Source: Salinicola halophyticus | GTDB taxonomy: Bacteria; Pseudomonadota; Gammaproteobacteria; Pseudomonadales; Halomonadaceae | Reading direction: 5' to 3' | Length of the DNA stretch: 64,000 nt | Assembly (NCBI RefSeq): GCF_003206695.1 | Contig: NZ_PZJN01000008.1 | Location: 32,791 to 96,790, forward strand | Shown here: piece after piece, positions 1 to 10,691 of the stretch | Layout of the letters: each line of letters starts with the position of its first letter | Position numbering within the stretch: position 1 is the first letter of the stretch | Made by a program: the position numbers and the translations under genes | Notes under the pieces: model-generated | What the model was told of the DNA's origin: nothing | Databases searched by the model: none | What the model saw: the letters and a program-made list of their open reading frames with translations, nothing else

Positions 1-18
1 CGGGCTGGCAGCGGTCGC

Positions 19-777
19 TCAGGCAGGGTTGTCGATATCGATGAATCGCTGCTCGATATCGAATCGTTCGGCCAACCACTGCCCCAACGCCTCGATGCCA
101 TCCCGTTCGGTGGCATGATGACCGGCGGCCAGATAGGTGATGCCAAGCTCTCTCGCCATGTGCGTGGTGCGCTCGGAGATCTCCCCGGAGATGAACGCAT
201 CGGCCCCCGCCTCCGCCGCCAGCGGCAACATGTCCTGCGCCCCGCCGGTACACCAGGCCACGCTTCGGATGACACCGGCGTGGCCCTCGATCAACGTGGG
301 CGCGCGCCCCAGCCGCTTCTCGATACGCTCGGCCAGCGCCTGGCTGTCGAGCTCTGCCTCCGGCACGCCCATCCACAGCAGGCCCTGCCCCAGCTCACCG
401 TCGAGGCAGCGTTCGGCTCGAAAGCCGAGACGTCGCCCCAGACATGCGTTATTGCCAAGCGAGACGTGCGCATCCAGAGGCAGATGATAAGCCAGAAGAT
501 TGAGATCATTCTGCAGCAAGGTCGCGAAGCGACGCCGCTTCATGCCCGTCACGCTTGCCGGCTCGTTTTTCCAGAAATAGCCGTGATGGACCAGGACGGT
601 ATCGGCGTTCCAGGCGACCGCCTCGTCAAGCAGCGCCTGACAGGCGGTCACACCGGTCACGATTCGCCCGACCGATTGACGTCCTTCGACCTGCAACCCG
701 TTGAGCGTGTAGTCCTTGAAGGTGTCGACACGCAATTCGGCATCGATAGCCGCCTGCAGCACCTGCCGTGAAACCAT
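19..777 (-). CDS. Nif3-like dinuclear metal-centre protein (YbgI family)
   Basis: A 252-aa Nif3/YbgI family protein. The family forms hexameric rings with a dinuclear metal site; its physiological reaction is unsettled (GTP cyclohydrolase-like activity has been proposed). Visible family motifs are LNGLQVEG near the N-terminus, VLVHHGYFW, NLLAYHLPLDAH and, near the C-terminus, DAFISGEISE and LAAGHHATER, whose His, Asp and Glu residues bind metal. The frame is open further upstream, but I chose the ATG at 777 because GGGAGG lies just before it and the family's N-terminal sequence begins there. It is divergent from the AlgW/DegS-type protease across about 274 bp of promoter-sized DNA, the same neighbour as I recall in Pseudomonas. 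Confidence 0.9.
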   Translation of the reverse strand: MVSRQVLQAAIDAELRVDTFKDYTLNGLQVEGRQSVGRIVTGVTACQALLDEAVAWNADTVLVHHGYFWKNEPASVTGMKRRRFATLLQNDLNLLAYHLPLDAHVSLGNNACLGRRLGFRAERCLDGELGQGLLWMGVPEAELDSQALAERIEKRLGRAPTLIEGHAGVIRSVAWCTGGAQDMLPLAAEAGADAFISGEISERTTHMARELGITYLAAGHHATERDGIEALGQWLAERFDIEQRFIDIDNPA

Positions 778-1051
778 ACTGCCTCCCAGCGAAAAGCATT
801 GTTGAATGTTACACTTATGATACGTCTTGCCATCACGCCTCGGCGGCGTGGCTGTCATCGAGCTTAGCGTTCCGCTGTCGATAACACGACAACGCGACTG
901 GCCTTGACTGGACGCGACGCTGTCAGCGAGTAGACGCCGTTTGGCCGAACCGTTCCTCGTGTCGGCGAGCCGCACCCATGTAAGCACCGTCATCGTTTAT
1001 CGCCATCGGCTGCTACGACATAGTCCGATCCCGAGTCCAAGGACCCAGCAA

Positions 1052-2416
1052 ATGCGTCGCCATCTCGTTACCTACCTGTGGCCCGCCCTCTGCGGCATTC
1101 TGCTGTCGATCGTTTTGCTCTACGCATTTCCGTCGTTGCTGGGTAGCCAGCAGCCCAGCCAGCAAACCGAGACGTCGACCGCCACGACCAACGGTGATCG
1201 CTCCGCGCCCGAGGTCGTCGACGCCCCCGCGCTGAATCGCCACGAAGGCCCCGTCAGCTATTCCCGTGCCGTCAATCACGCCGCGCCCGCAGTGGTCAAC
1301 GTCTACTCGTCTCGCGTGGTCGATACCAGTCAGCACCCGCTGATGTCGGATCCGTTCTTCCGCCAGTTCTATGGCAAGAACATGCCTCAGCGTCAGCGCA
1401 TGCTGTCGAGCCTGGGCTCCGGGGTCGTGGTCAGCGAGGATGGCTACATCCTCACCAACAACCATGTCATCAGCGATGCGGACGAGATCCAGGTGGCACT
1501 GCGGGACGGCCGGGAAGCCATCGCTCGGGTGATCGGGACCGATCCCGACAGCGATCTGGCGGTACTCAAAATCGACATGGACAACCTCCCGGTCATCAAG
1601 CTGAGCGACTCCGAAGATATCGCCATCGGTGACGTCACCCTGGCGATCGGAAACCCTTTCGGGGTCGGCCAAACCGTCACCATGGGCATCATTAGCGCCA
1701 CCGGCAGGGACCACCTCGGCCTGAGCCGCTACGAAGATTTCATCCAGACCGACGCCGCGATCAATCCGGGCAATTCCGGCGGCGCCCTGGTGGATGCCAA
1801 TGGCTCGCTGATCGGTATCAACACCGCGATCTTCTCGCGCTCCGGTGGCTCCCAGGGCATTGGCTTCGCGATCCCGGCCAATCTGGCCCGCAGCATCCTG
1901 GATGACATCGTGACCCAGGGTCGCGTCATCCGCGGCTGGCTCGGCCTGGATGCCCAGCAGATGACACCCGATCTCGCCGCCTCGTTCGGCCTCAAGACCT
2001 TGAGCGGCGTCATCATTGCCAACGTGGCATCCGGCGGCCCCGGCGACCAGGCCGGGCTACGACCTGGCGATATCCTGCTGGCGATCGATGGCAAGCCGAT
2101 CCTCGATCCGCGGGAAACACAGGTGGATATTGCCGAGATCGCACCGGGTACAAAGCTGCCATTGACGATCGTGCGCGGCGGAGAAAAACGCCAGGTTACC
2201 TTGAACGTCGGCGAACGCCCCCAGCCAGCGGAAAGTCGCGACAATGCGCCCCGGCAGGCGACGCAACCCGACGGCAATGACGAACCCGGCACGAATGACG
2301 AACCCAGCGCCAATGACGAACCCGGCGCCACAAAGCCCAATACCGATGACACGAACGAGCAGCGTGTCGAAACTACGCCACCCGATCGCGGCGGCAGCGA
2401 CAACGACCAGCCCTAG
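1052..2416 (+). CDS. algW: Membrane-anchored trypsin-like protease, AlgW/DegS type
   Basis: A 454-aa HtrA-family serine protease. Residues 7-26 form a single hydrophobic anchor, leaving the protease in the periplasm. The catalytic triad is visible as His138 (TNNHVI), Asp168 (DSDLAV) and Ser242 (NPGNSGG). One PDZ domain follows (about 260-360), as expected for DegS/AlgW rather than the two PDZ domains of DegP. In relatives this protease starts RseA/MucA cleavage and the sigma-E envelope stress response. The ATG at 1052 opens the anchor; the frame extends upstream without family-like sequence. The roughly 90-residue C-terminal tail is unusual: low-complexity, acidic, and containing an 18-nt unit repeated three times. 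Convergent with hisD; hisC, usually found beside algW in Pseudomonas, is absent. Confidence 0.9.
   Translation: MRRHLVTYLWPALCGILLSIVLLYAFPSLLGSQQPSQQTETSTATTNGDRSAPEVVDAPALNRHEGPVSYSRAVNHAAPAVVNVYSSRVVDTSQHPLMSDPFFRQFYGKNMPQRQRMLSSLGSGVVVSEDGYILTNNHVISDADEIQVALRDGREAIARVIGTDPDSDLAVLKIDMDNLPVIKLSDSEDIAIGDVTLAIGNPFGVGQTVTMGIISATGRDHLGLSRYEDFIQTDAAINPGNSGGALVDANGSLIGINTAIFSRSGGSQGIGFAIPANLARSILDDIVTQGRVIRGWLGLDAQQMTPDLAASFGLKTLSGVIIANVASGGPGDQAGLRPGDILLAIDGKPILDPRETQVDIAEIAPGTKLPLTIVRGGEKRQVTLNVGERPQPAESRDNAPRQATQPDGNDEPGTNDEPSANDEPGATKPNTDDTNEQRVETTPPDRGGSDNDQP
2276..2329 (+). repeat. Three 18-nt in-frame tandem repeats in the protease tail
   Basis: Three consecutive 18-nt units (2276-2293, 2294-2311, 2312-2329), each encoding a variant of NDEPG(T/A/S), lie in the low-complexity C-terminal tail of the AlgW/DegS-like gene. 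They differ at only a few positions and keep the reading frame, so copy number could vary without inactivating the protease. Confidence 0.8.
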
Positions 2417-2440
2417 CTCGATCTGTCACCCATGAAAGAC

Positions 2441-2470
2441 GAGATCGCCGCCTCGAAGGGCGGCGATCTC
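2441..2470. terminator. Perfect 12-bp stem-loop between convergent genes
   Basis: The arms at 2441-2452 and 2459-2470 are perfectly complementary (GAGATCGCCGCC) around a 6-nt loop, midway between the convergent stops of the protease gene and hisD. Neither strand has a run of T after the stem, so it is not a canonical intrinsic terminator. It may act as a bidirectional 3'-end barrier or work with Rho. Confidence 0.45.
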
Positions 2471-2525
2471 GATCGTGAACGGCCACATTATTGCCAAATG
2501 TTGTGCGTGCCAAGCGGCCCTTTTG

Positions 2526-3836
2526 CTAACGCTTGAATCGATTCTCGGCCGACCGTGCATGAGCCGTCAGTGACTCGCCGCGCGCCAGCACGGAAGCGGT
2601 TCGACCCAGCGTGTCGGCGCCTTCCGGCGAACACTGGATCAGGGACGAGCGTTTCTGGAAGTCGTAGACCCCCAGCGGCGACGAGAAGCGCGCGGTTCCG
2701 GAGGTCGGCAGCACGTGGTTAGGACCGGCACAGTAGTCGCCCAGGACTTCCGCCGTATAACGGCCCATGAAGATGGCGCCGGCGTGACGCACGCCTTCCG
2801 CCATCTCCTGTGGCGCCTCCACGGAGAGCTCCAGGTGTTCCGGCGCGATCCGGTTGATCAGCTCGACCGCCTGCGCCGGCCCGTCGCAGAGAATCAGCGC
2901 CCCGCGGCGAGCCAGCGACTCGCGAATGATCGCCTCTCGCTCCATCGTCGGCAGCAGACGCTCGATCGAGGCCAATACCGCCTCCAGGTGCTCCGCGTCC
3001 CACGTCACCAGAATGGCCTGGGCGTCCTCGTCGTGCTCGGCTTGGGAGAACAGGTCCATCGCCAGCCAGTCCGGATCGGTTTCGCCATCGGAAACGACCA
3101 GAATTTCCGAAGGCCCCGCGATCATGTCGATCCCCACCTGGCCGAACACCGCTCGCTTGGCGGTGGCGACATAGATGTTGCCGGGCCCGACGATCTTGTC
3201 GACCCGCGGCACGCTCTCGGTGCCGTAGGCCAGCGCCGCCACCGCTTGAGCGCCGCCCAACGTGAAGACGCGATCGACGCCGGCAAGATGCGCCGCGGCC
3301 AGTACCAGTTCGTTGACGATGCCGTCCGGCGTCGGCACGACCATGATGATTTCCGCCACGCCAGCCACGTGCGCCGGCACGGCGTTCATCAACACCGACG
3401 AGGGGTAAGCGGCCTTGCCGCCGGGGACATAGATGCCGACCCGGTCGAGTGGCGAGACCTTCTGCCCCAGCACGGTTCCATCCGGCTCACTGTACTGCCA
3501 GGATTCCGGCTTCTGGCGCTGATGATAGGTGCGGATACGCTCGGCGGCGTGCTGTAGCGCTTCACGCTGCGCCTGCGGTACCGAGGCGAACGCTGCCGCC
3601 AGGCGATCGGCGCCGATCGTCAGCTCCGACATCGAGCTCACGGACAGACGGTCGAAGCGATTGGTGTATTCGATCACGGCGTCATCGCCGCGCTGACGGA
3701 CGGCGGCAAGAATCTCCGCCACCCGCGAAGCGATCTCGTGATCGGACACTCCTTCCCAGGCCAGCAGCGACTCGAGTCGCGCCTCGAAGTCGACGTCCTG
3801 AGTGGTAAGACGGGCTATGGTCGTCATCTGGCTCAT
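2526..3836 (-). CDS. hisD: Histidinol dehydrogenase
   Basis: A 436-aa protein (E. coli HisD is 434) that catalyses the last two steps of histidine synthesis, L-histidinol to L-histidine, with NAD+ and zinc. Family motifs include [48 protein letters not shown] and IAPEHLELS; the latter two carry zinc ligands and catalytic residues. Two in-frame ATGs nine bases apart (3836 and 3827) could serve as start, with no decisive ribosome site. It is the distal gene of a murA-hisG-hisD run, 55 bp after hisG. The usual following gene, hisC (histidinol-phosphate aminotransferase), is not present; only a hairpin separates hisD from the convergent protease gene. Confidence 0.96.
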   Translation of the reverse strand: MSQMTTIARLTTQDVDFEARLESLLAWEGVSDHEIASRVAEILAAVRQRGDDAVIEYTNRFDRLSVSSMSELTIGADRLAAAFASVPQAQREALQHAAERIRTYHQRQKPESWQYSEPDGTVLGQKVSPLDRVGIYVPGGKAAYPSSVLMNAVPAHVAGVAEIIMVVPTPDGIVNELVLAAAHLAGVDRVFTLGGAQAVAALAYGTESVPRVDKIVGPGNIYVATAKRAVFGQVGIDMIAGPSEILVVSDGETDPDWLAMDLFSQAEHDEDAQAILVTWDAEHLEAVLASIERLLPTMEREAIIRESLARRGALILCDGPAQAVELINRIAPEHLELSVEAPQEMAEGVRHAGAIFMGRYTAEVLGDYCAGPNHVLPTSGTARFSSPLGVYDFQKRSSLIQCSPEGADTLGRTASVLARGESLTAHARSAENRFKR

Positions 3837-3891
3837 CTATCGATTCTCTCTAGGTTCGAACGACGCTGTCGATGCCGCTGCCTGAGTCCGC

Positions 3892-4542
3892 TCAGACGGC
3901 GCTCGCACCTCGGTCCTGGACCGCCTGACGCAAACGCTCGATCAGCGGCCGCAGGCGTTCGTGCTTCATCGTCATCGATGCCTTGTTGACCACCAGCCGA
4001 GTGCTGATGTTCTCGATCAGCTCGCGGGGCGCCATGCCATTGGCACGCAGCGTGTTGCCGGTGTCGACGATGTCGACGATTTCATCCGCCAGGTTCATCA
4101 GCGGCGCCAGCTCCATCGCGCCGTAAAGCTTGATCACCTCGGCCTGAATCCCCTGCTCCGCATAATAGCGACGCGCCACGTTGACGAACTTCGTCGCCAC
4201 GCGGCGCCGGGCGTGAGCCGGCTGCGCGCCGACGATGCCCGCCGTCATCAGGCGGCAGCGGGAAATTCCCAGGTCGAGAGGCTCGTAAAGCCCTTCGGCC
4301 CCGTGTTCCAGCAGCACGTCCTTGCCGGCGACGCCGAGATCGGCCGCGCCTAGCTGCACGTAGGTCGGCACGTCGACAGCGCGAATGACCACCAGCTTGA
4401 CGTCGGGCAGGTTGGTATCGAACAGCAGCTTGCGGCTCTTGCCGAAGTCGTCCGCCGGCGTGATACCGGCATCCGCCAGCAGCGGCAAGGTCTCTTCGAG
4501 GATACGGCCCTTGGAAAGCGCCAGAATCAGTTGGTTGCTCAT
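3892..4542 (-). CDS. hisG: ATP phosphoribosyltransferase, short form
   Basis: A 216-aa catalytic subunit for the first step of histidine biosynthesis, joining ATP and PRPP. The N-terminal [16 protein letters not shown] and the PRPP-binding stretch [12 protein letters not shown] identify it. At 216 residues it is the short HisG form, lacking the regulatory ACT-like domain of the roughly 300-aa long form. Short HisG proteins need HisZ for activity and histidine feedback, so a hisZ gene should exist elsewhere in the genome. It lies 18 bp downstream of murA and 55 bp upstream of hisD, an arrangement common in Pseudomonas-like genomes. Confidence 0.96.
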   Translation of the reverse strand: MSNQLILALSKGRILEETLPLLADAGITPADDFGKSRKLLFDTNLPDVKLVVIRAVDVPTYVQLGAADLGVAGKDVLLEHGAEGLYEPLDLGISRCRLMTAGIVGAQPAHARRRVATKFVNVARRYYAEQGIQAEVIKLYGAMELAPLMNLADEIVDIVDTGNTLRANGMAPRELIENISTRLVVNKASMTMKHERLRPLIERLRQAVQDRGASAV

Positions 4543-4560
4543 GGTCTCTCTAGCCGTCGC

Positions 4561-5832
<1,272 letters not shown>

Positions 5833-5892
5833 CTATAGAATCGAGAGAGATGATCGACCCGAAGGTCCAGAACGACGTTCGGGCGTCGATTT

Positions 5893-5938
5893 TGAATCAA
5901 GCGCCTAGGTTTTCTGTGAATCAAGCGCCCAAGTTTTC
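5893..5938 (-). repeat. 24-nt tandem duplication spanning the ibaG stop codon
   Basis: Two near-identical 22-nt copies (5917-5938 and 5893-5914; two mismatches) repeat with a 24-nt period. The first holds the final codons of ibaG (ENLGA plus TGA). The second, just downstream and in the same frame, also reads ENLGA plus TGA. A readthrough product would carry eight extra residues ending in the same five. Confidence 0.85.
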
Positions 5939-6175
5939 AGGCGCCTTTTGCCACTGCGCCGGCGTAAAGGTCTTGATGGTGATGGCGTGCAGCGCGCCGG
6001 ACGCGATCTCGTCGGATAGCGCGCCGTAGATCAGCTGCTGGCGCTTGACCGGGCTCATGCCGTCGAAGACATCCCCCACGGCGATCACCTGGAAGTTGCA
6101 GCCTTCGCCCTGAATATGAAACTCGCAGCCGTCGATCTGGTTCTCGAGGCGGCTTTTGACATCGCTGGGTTGCAT
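5921..6175 (-). CDS. ibaG: BolA/IbaG family protein
   Basis: An 84-aa BolA-family protein of the IbaG (YrbA) type. It has the family's small alpha/beta fold signatures DGCEFHIQGEGCNFQVIAVGD and the conserved C-terminal HAITIKTFTPAQW, whose His is the usual Fe-S ligand shared with monothiol glutaredoxin partners. IbaG proteins are linked to iron-sulfur handling and acid stress and sit between the Mla operon and murA in many gammaproteobacteria, as here. The 3' end, including the stop codon, is tandemly duplicated. The 148 bp between mlaB and ibaG show no further gene. Confidence 0.93.
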   Translation of the reverse strand: MQPSDVKSRLENQIDGCEFHIQGEGCNFQVIAVGDVFDGMSPVKRQQLIYGALSDEIASGALHAITIKTFTPAQWQKAPENLGA

Positions 6176-6323
6176 GACGATCGGGCTCCCTTGTGACGGC
6201 TGCGCAGAATGCGCAGGGAAAGCGCCACATGGTAGCGGAAAGCGCCCCGTCTTGGCGATCTCGCCAGCGTGTAAAAACGCTGCAAGTCACCGAATGCTAC
6301 GGGGCGCTAGGATGCGGGAGATG

Positions 6324-6686
6324 CTAGCGGCCGGCCGGCGCAGGCTCGGCGCAGGTCGTCTCTACGGCCGGCAGCAGTGGCGCCAGCTCGGTGATATCCA
6401 TCAGTCGCTGAAGCGGCGCCGACAGCGATACACGGCGCAACGTCAGGGAGTGACGATTGACGCTACGCACCCACACCAGCAGCACACTGAGAACCGCACT
6501 ACTGGCGACCTGCACGCCGGTCAGATCGAACGAGACCTCGGTCTGTCCCGGCTGATCCGCCAACCAGTGCCGACCCGCCTGGGCCAGTGGGCCGGCACTG
6601 TCGAAGTCCGCCTCGCCGCGAATCGTCAGCACGTGATCGTCGACGACTTCCAGCGTGGCGTCCTTGCGCTCGAGCAGCAAGCTCAC
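6324..6686 (-). CDS. mlaB: MlaB, STAS-domain subunit of the phospholipid transporter
   Basis: A 120-aa single STAS-domain protein with the pattern VSFDLTGVQVASSAVLSVLL (strand, loop and helix containing the conserved Asp and Ser). MlaB is the cytoplasmic accessory subunit of the MlaFEDB ABC complex that keeps the outer leaflet of the outer membrane free of misplaced phospholipid, and it stabilises the MlaF ATPase. Its ATG overlaps the mlaC stop by 4 nt (ATGA), showing translational coupling. It is the last gene of mlaFEDCB. Confidence 0.92.
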   Translation of the reverse strand: MSLLLERKDATLEVVDDHVLTIRGEADFDSAGPLAQAGRHWLADQPGQTEVSFDLTGVQVASSAVLSVLLVWVRSVNRHSLTLRRVSLSAPLQRLMDITELAPLLPAVETTCAEPAPAGR

Positions 6687-7384
6687 GCGTCGCCACCCTT
6701 CTGGAGCTCGTCGGTACCCACTTCCGGCGCCCAGTTGTCGATCACTGCATCGATATCGCGATTGTTGTCACGCATCGACTGATCGAACTGATTGCGGAAT
6801 GTCAGGCCAAGGTTGATACCGTTGACGATCACATTGATCACCTTCCACTGTCCGTCACTCTGACGCAGCGTGAAATTGACGGGATAAGTCTCGCCGCTGG
6901 TAGAGACGACTTCCATCGATACCGACGCCTGGTCGTCGTAGCGACCCGCCTCCTGCTCGTCTTTCACTCGGAGCGTCTTGTAGTCGAACGTCACCAGGCC
7001 CCTGGCGTAGGTGTCGATCAGCGTCTTGCGGAACACCTTGACGAATTTCGAACGCTGCTCCGGTGAAGCGCCGCGGAAATAGCGGCCCATCACGCTGGCG
7101 CCGATGTATCGAAAGTCGGCCACTTCCGCCATGTTGGTATCGACCAGTTTCGCCAACTCGCCTTCGTGCTGGGCATAGTAGTCCTTCTTGCCATCCAGCT
7201 CGGACATCAGCGAGTCGACGCTCTGCTGAATGACCTGCGTCGGCGACTGTGCCGCCTGCGCCGGGGTAATGACGCTTGCCAGACACATCGCGATCAGCGT
7301 CAGCCCGGCCATCCAGACGCGGCGCGCCCAAGTATCACGACTGGAAATACTCATGGCGTTACGTGCAGACATCATTTTCATCAT
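6683..7384 (-). CDS. mlaC: MlaC, periplasmic phospholipid-binding protein
   Basis: A 233-aa MlaC/Ttg2D family protein. An N-terminal export signal (hydrophobic segment about residues 25-42, cleavage likely after PAQA) precedes the conserved fold, with motifs such as FRYIGASVMGRYFRGASPEQR and KVINVIVNGINLGLTFRNQF. MlaC ferries phospholipids between the outer-membrane MlaA complex and the inner-membrane MlaFEDB complex. AGGAG lies just before a cluster of three ATGs, so the exact start among 7384 and the next codons is uncertain. It follows mlaD by 32 bp and overlaps mlaB by 4 nt. Confidence 0.92.
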   Translation of the reverse strand: MMKMMSARNAMSISSRDTWARRVWMAGLTLIAMCLASVITPAQAAQSPTQVIQQSVDSLMSELDGKKDYYAQHEGELAKLVDTNMAEVADFRYIGASVMGRYFRGASPEQRSKFVKVFRKTLIDTYARGLVTFDYKTLRVKDEQEAGRYDDQASVSMEVVSTSGETYPVNFTLRQSDGQWKVINVIVNGINLGLTFRNQFDQSMRDNNRDIDAVIDNWAPEVGTDELQKGGDA

Positions 7385-7416
7385 CGACTCCTTGTCTACG
7401 ATCTCGATCTATCGAC

Positions 7417-7878
7417 TTATTTGGACATATTGGACACGAACTGCTGGATGAGTTCCTCCAACACCAGCGCCTGCTGAGTATCGTGGATGACATCCCCATC
7501 ATGCAGCATGTCGGGCGCCCCGCCCACGGTCAGGCCGATGTACTGCTCTCCCAGCAACCCCGAGGTCAGGATCGCCGCCGTGGTGTCGTTGGAGAGCTTG
7601 CCGTCGTACTTCGAATCCAGCTGCATGGTGACCTTGGCATCGAACCACTTGGGATCGAGCTGGATATCGGTCACCTCGCCGATGCGTACGCCGGACATGG
7701 TGACCTTGGCCTGGGGCCGCAATCCGCCGATGTTGGCGAAGTTCGCACTCAGCGTGATGGTATCGTTGGGCATTCCCACGCCCAGGCCACTGACCCTGAG
7801 ACCCAGGAACACCAGACCCAGAATGCCTGCCAGCATGAAAATGCCGACGCCCAGTTCCAGCAAATTATTGCGCTTCAT
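7417..7878 (-). CDS. mlaD: MlaD, MCE-domain phospholipid-transport subunit
   Basis: A 153-aa protein with one N-terminal membrane helix (about residues 8-26) and a single MCE domain (about 39-117: [21 protein letters not shown], then LLGEQYIGL). MlaD forms a hexameric ring in the periplasm on the MlaE permease and passes lipid to or from MlaC. The start ATG overlaps the mlaE stop by 4 nt, as expected for a coupled operon. Length matches the single-MCE MlaD of Pseudomonas-like bacteria. Confidence 0.94.
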   Translation of the reverse strand: MKRNNLLELGVGIFMLAGILGLVFLGLRVSGLGVGMPNDTITLSANFANIGGLRPQAKVTMSGVRIGEVTDIQLDPKWFDAKVTMQLDSKYDGKLSNDTTAAILTSGLLGEQYIGLTVGGAPDMLHDGDVIHDTQQALVLEELIQQFVSNMSK

Positions 7879-8657
7879 CCTAGATCTCCAAACATCAACG
7901 CGGTGAGCACGAAATCGAGGCCCAATACCGCCAGCGAGGCGTATACCACCGTCCGGGTGGTCGCGCGTGAAATACCTTCCGAGGTGGGAACCAGGTCGTA
8001 ACCCTGGAATACTGCGATCCAGGTCACGACCAGACCGAATACCAGGCTCTTGATCACACCGTTGAGAACGTCATCGACGAAGTCGACGCTGTCCTGCATG
8101 TTGCTCCAGTAGGAACCCTTGTAGACACCCAGCCAATCGACGCCGACCAGATATCCCCCCCAGATACCGACCACGCCGAAGAGAACGGTCAGGATCGGCA
8201 ACGAAATGAAACCGGCCCAGAACCGCGGGGCGACGATGCGCCGCAGCGGATCGACACCAATCATCTCCATGCTGGTGAGCTGTTCGGTGGCCTTCATCAG
8301 GCCAATCTCGGCCGTCAGCGCAGAGCCCGCGCGGCCAGCGAACAGCAGCGCAGCGACCACCGGCGCCAATTCCCGGACCAGCGACAGCGCAACCATCTGG
8401 CCCAAGGCCTCGTCCGCCCCGAAACTCACCAGAATGGTGAAGCCCTGCAGCGCCAGCACCATTCCGATGAACAGTCCCGACACCAGCACGATCGCTACCG
8501 ACATCACGCCAACAAAGTGCATCTGGCGAAGCCAGAGATGAAAACCCTCGCGGGAAGGCAGGCAAAAGATCGACTGAATCAGGAACAGACCGGCTCGACC
8601 GATCGTGCTCAAGGTGTCGAGGGTGGCCCGACCCAGCGTGGCGATATATCGCGTCAT
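7875..8657 (-). CDS. mlaE: MlaE, permease of the phospholipid transporter
   Basis: A 260-aa multi-pass inner-membrane permease (MlaE/YrbE family). Hydrophobic segments lie around residues 14-32, 50-75, 90-110, 147-173 and 197-257. The family signature is clear: [25 protein letters not shown] and [20 protein letters not shown]. It forms the membrane core of MlaFEDB. It overlaps mlaD and mlaF by 4 nt each, indicating tight co-translation within the operon. Confidence 0.95.
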   Translation of the reverse strand: MTRYIATLGRATLDTLSTIGRAGLFLIQSIFCLPSREGFHLWLRQMHFVGVMSVAIVLVSGLFIGMVLALQGFTILVSFGADEALGQMVALSLVRELAPVVAALLFAGRAGSALTAEIGLMKATEQLTSMEMIGVDPLRRIVAPRFWAGFISLPILTVLFGVVGIWGGYLVGVDWLGVYKGSYWSNMQDSVDFVDDVLNGVIKSLVFGLVVTWIAVFQGYDLVPTSEGISRATTRTVVYASLAVLGLDFVLTALMFGDLG

Positions 8658-9469
8658 GAGAACTGCCCTGCCGGCGCCAGAATGTCGTCGAAGAAATCCG
8701 GAGCCGGATAGTGAAACGGCACCGGCCCGTCGGGCTCGCCATGCACGAACTGCTTTACATGGGCATCGTCGTTGACGTTGAGTGTCTGGGGAGTGCCATG
8801 AGCCATGACCCGGCCATCGGCAATGATATAGACGTAATCCGCGATCGACAGTGTCTCCTTGATGTCGTGGGAGACCATTACGGCAGTCAATCCGAGGGCC
8901 TGATTGACCTTCTTGACCAGCTGCACCAGCACACCCATCGAGATCGGATCCTGACCCACGAACGGCTCGTCGTAGAGCACCAATTCGGGGTCCAGCGCCA
9001 CCGCTCGCGCCAGCGCGACACGCCGGGCCATGCCGCCGGACAACTCGGACGGCATCAGATGCCGCGCACCCCGCAACCCCACCGCCTGCAGTTTCATCAA
9101 CACGATGTCACGAATCATCGCGTTGGGTAGTTCGGTATGAACCCGAAGCGGAAACGCGACGTTCTCGAACACGTCGAGGTCGGAGAACAGGGCACCACTC
9201 TGGAACAGCATGCCCATCCGGCGACGCAGCGTGAACAGCGAGCGCCGGGGAAGTTGGTGTACGTCCTGGCCGTCGATGAGGACCTGCCCTCGATCCGGCA
9301 CCAGCTGCCCCCCGATCAACTTCAGCAGGGTAGTCTTGCCGGTTCCGCTGGGCCCCATGATAGCGGTTATCTTGCCGAGCGGAATCTGCAGATCGACACC
9401 GCGAAAAATGTCAGTGTTGCCGCGGGAAAAGTGCAGATCCTTGACCTCGACCATAATCGGGTCATCCAT
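8654..9469 (-). CDS. mlaF: MlaF, ATPase of the phospholipid transporter
   Basis: A 271-aa ABC ATPase that powers MlaFEDB. It has Walker A GPSGTGKT (residues 39-46), signature [14 protein letters not shown], Walker [14 protein letters not shown] and the switch His in VSHDIKE. First gene of mlaFEDCB; the stop overlaps mlaE by 4 nt. The gene is divergent from kdsD across about 200 bp (9470-9671), which must contain both promoters. I see a TATACT hexamer at 9601 that could be the kdsD -10 box, but no convincing -35 element. Confidence 0.95.
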   Translation of the reverse strand: MDDPIMVEVKDLHFSRGNTDIFRGVDLQIPLGKITAIMGPSGTGKTTLLKLIGGQLVPDRGQVLIDGQDVHQLPRRSLFTLRRRMGMLFQSGALFSDLDVFENVAFPLRVHTELPNAMIRDIVLMKLQAVGLRGARHLMPSELSGGMARRVALARAVALDPELVLYDEPFVGQDPISMGVLVQLVKKVNQALGLTAVMVSHDIKETLSIADYVYIIADGRVMAHGTPQTLNVNDDAHVKQFVHGEPDGPVPFHYPAPDFFDDILAPAGQFS

Positions 9470-9671
9470 GCAGCATCCACCAGTTCAGTGAGATTGATTA
9501 TCGAACATTGTATCCTAACCTAACCGGCAGCGACCAGCCGTCACTCGACGACGACAACACCCGCGACCGTTCCGGGGACGAATCCCCTCGCAAACGAAGG
9601 TATACTCTCTATCCTTTGCATCGCCTTTGAAGAATCGATCCGAGCGTGATGCTCTCCATACCGCGACCGAT

Positions 9672-10691
9672 ATGCATGCCATGACCGAACCCCGAACCGC
9701 TTCTGCAGAGCCGCCGAGCGAACCCGCCGGGCTGGACTTTCGCGCCAGCGCCAGACGCACGCTGACGCTGGAGCAGCAGGCCATCGGCGAACTGGTCGAG
9801 AAACTCGACGACTCTTTCGACGCGGCCTGCCGGCTACTGCTCGACTGCCGCGGGCGCCTGATCGTGACCGGCATGGGCAAGTCAGGTCACATCGCCCGCA
9901 AGATGGCAGCAACACTGGCCAGCACCGGCTCTCCGGCTTTCTACGTTCATCCCGGCGAAGCCAGTCACGGCGACCTTGGCATGATCACCGGCGACGACGT
10001 CGTCATTGCCCTGTCCAATTCGGGCGAGACCCAGGAAATCACCGGCCTGCTGCCGCTTTTCAAGCGTCTCGGCGCACCGCTGGTCAGCCTGACCGGCCGG
10101 CCGGCCTCCACGCTGGCCCGCTACAGCGACGTGCATATCGATGTCGGCGTTTCTCGCGAAGCCTGCCCCCACGATCTGGCGCCAACCTCGTCCACGACCG
10201 CGGCCCTGGCCATGGGCGATGCGCTGGCGCTGGCACTGCTCGAGTCCCGTGGCTTCAGCGCCGAGGACTTTGCGCTTTCCCATCCCGGCGGCACGCTGGG
10301 CAAACGTCTGTTACTGCGGGTCGCCGATCTCATGCACGACGGCAACCGCCTGCCTCGCGTCGCCACTGGCAGCCCGCTGAGAGAAGCACTGCTCGAGATG
10401 ACACTCAAGGGCATGGGCTTTACCTGCGTCGTCGATGAACACGGCGTGCTCGCCGGTGTCTATACAGACGGTGATCTTCGTCGAACGCTCGATCAGCGCG
10501 GCGATTTCACGCTGCTCCGGGTCGACGACGTCATGACTCGCGGTGGCAAGACAGCGACACCGGAGATGCTGGCTGCCGAAGCGGTGCGGATCATGGAAGA
10601 CAACCGTATCACCGCGCTGGCCGTAGTCGAGAACGGTATTCCGGTCGGCGCGCTGCACATGCATGATCTGCTGAGAAGCGGCGTAATCTGA
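9672..10691 (+). CDS. kdsD: D-arabinose 5-phosphate isomerase
   Basis: About 339 aa. Interconverts D-ribulose 5-phosphate and D-arabinose 5-phosphate, the first step of Kdo synthesis for lipopolysaccharide. An N-terminal SIS domain shows GMGKSGHIARKMAATLASTG, HPGEASHGDLGM and SNSGETQEI; two CBS domains follow (VADLMHDGNRLP and VDDVMTRGG). Two in-frame ATGs nine bases apart (9672, 9681) are possible starts and neither has a strong ribosome site; upstream sequence in frame does not look family-like. It sits ahead of lptC as in E. coli and Pseudomonas, but kdsC is missing between them. Confidence 0.93.
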   Translation: MHAMTEPRTASAEPPSEPAGLDFRASARRTLTLEQQAIGELVEKLDDSFDAACRLLLDCRGRLIVTGMGKSGHIARKMAATLASTGSPAFYVHPGEASHGDLGMITGDDVVIALSNSGETQEITGLLPLFKRLGAPLVSLTGRPASTLARYSDVHIDVGVSREACPHDLAPTSSTTAALAMGDALALALLESRGFSAEDFALSHPGGTLGKRLLLRVADLMHDGNRLPRVATGSPLREALLEMTLKGMGFTCVVDEHGVLAGVYTDGDLRRTLDQRGDFTLLRVDDVMTRGGKTATPEMLAAEAVRIMEDNRITALAVVENGIPVGALHMHDLLRSGVI

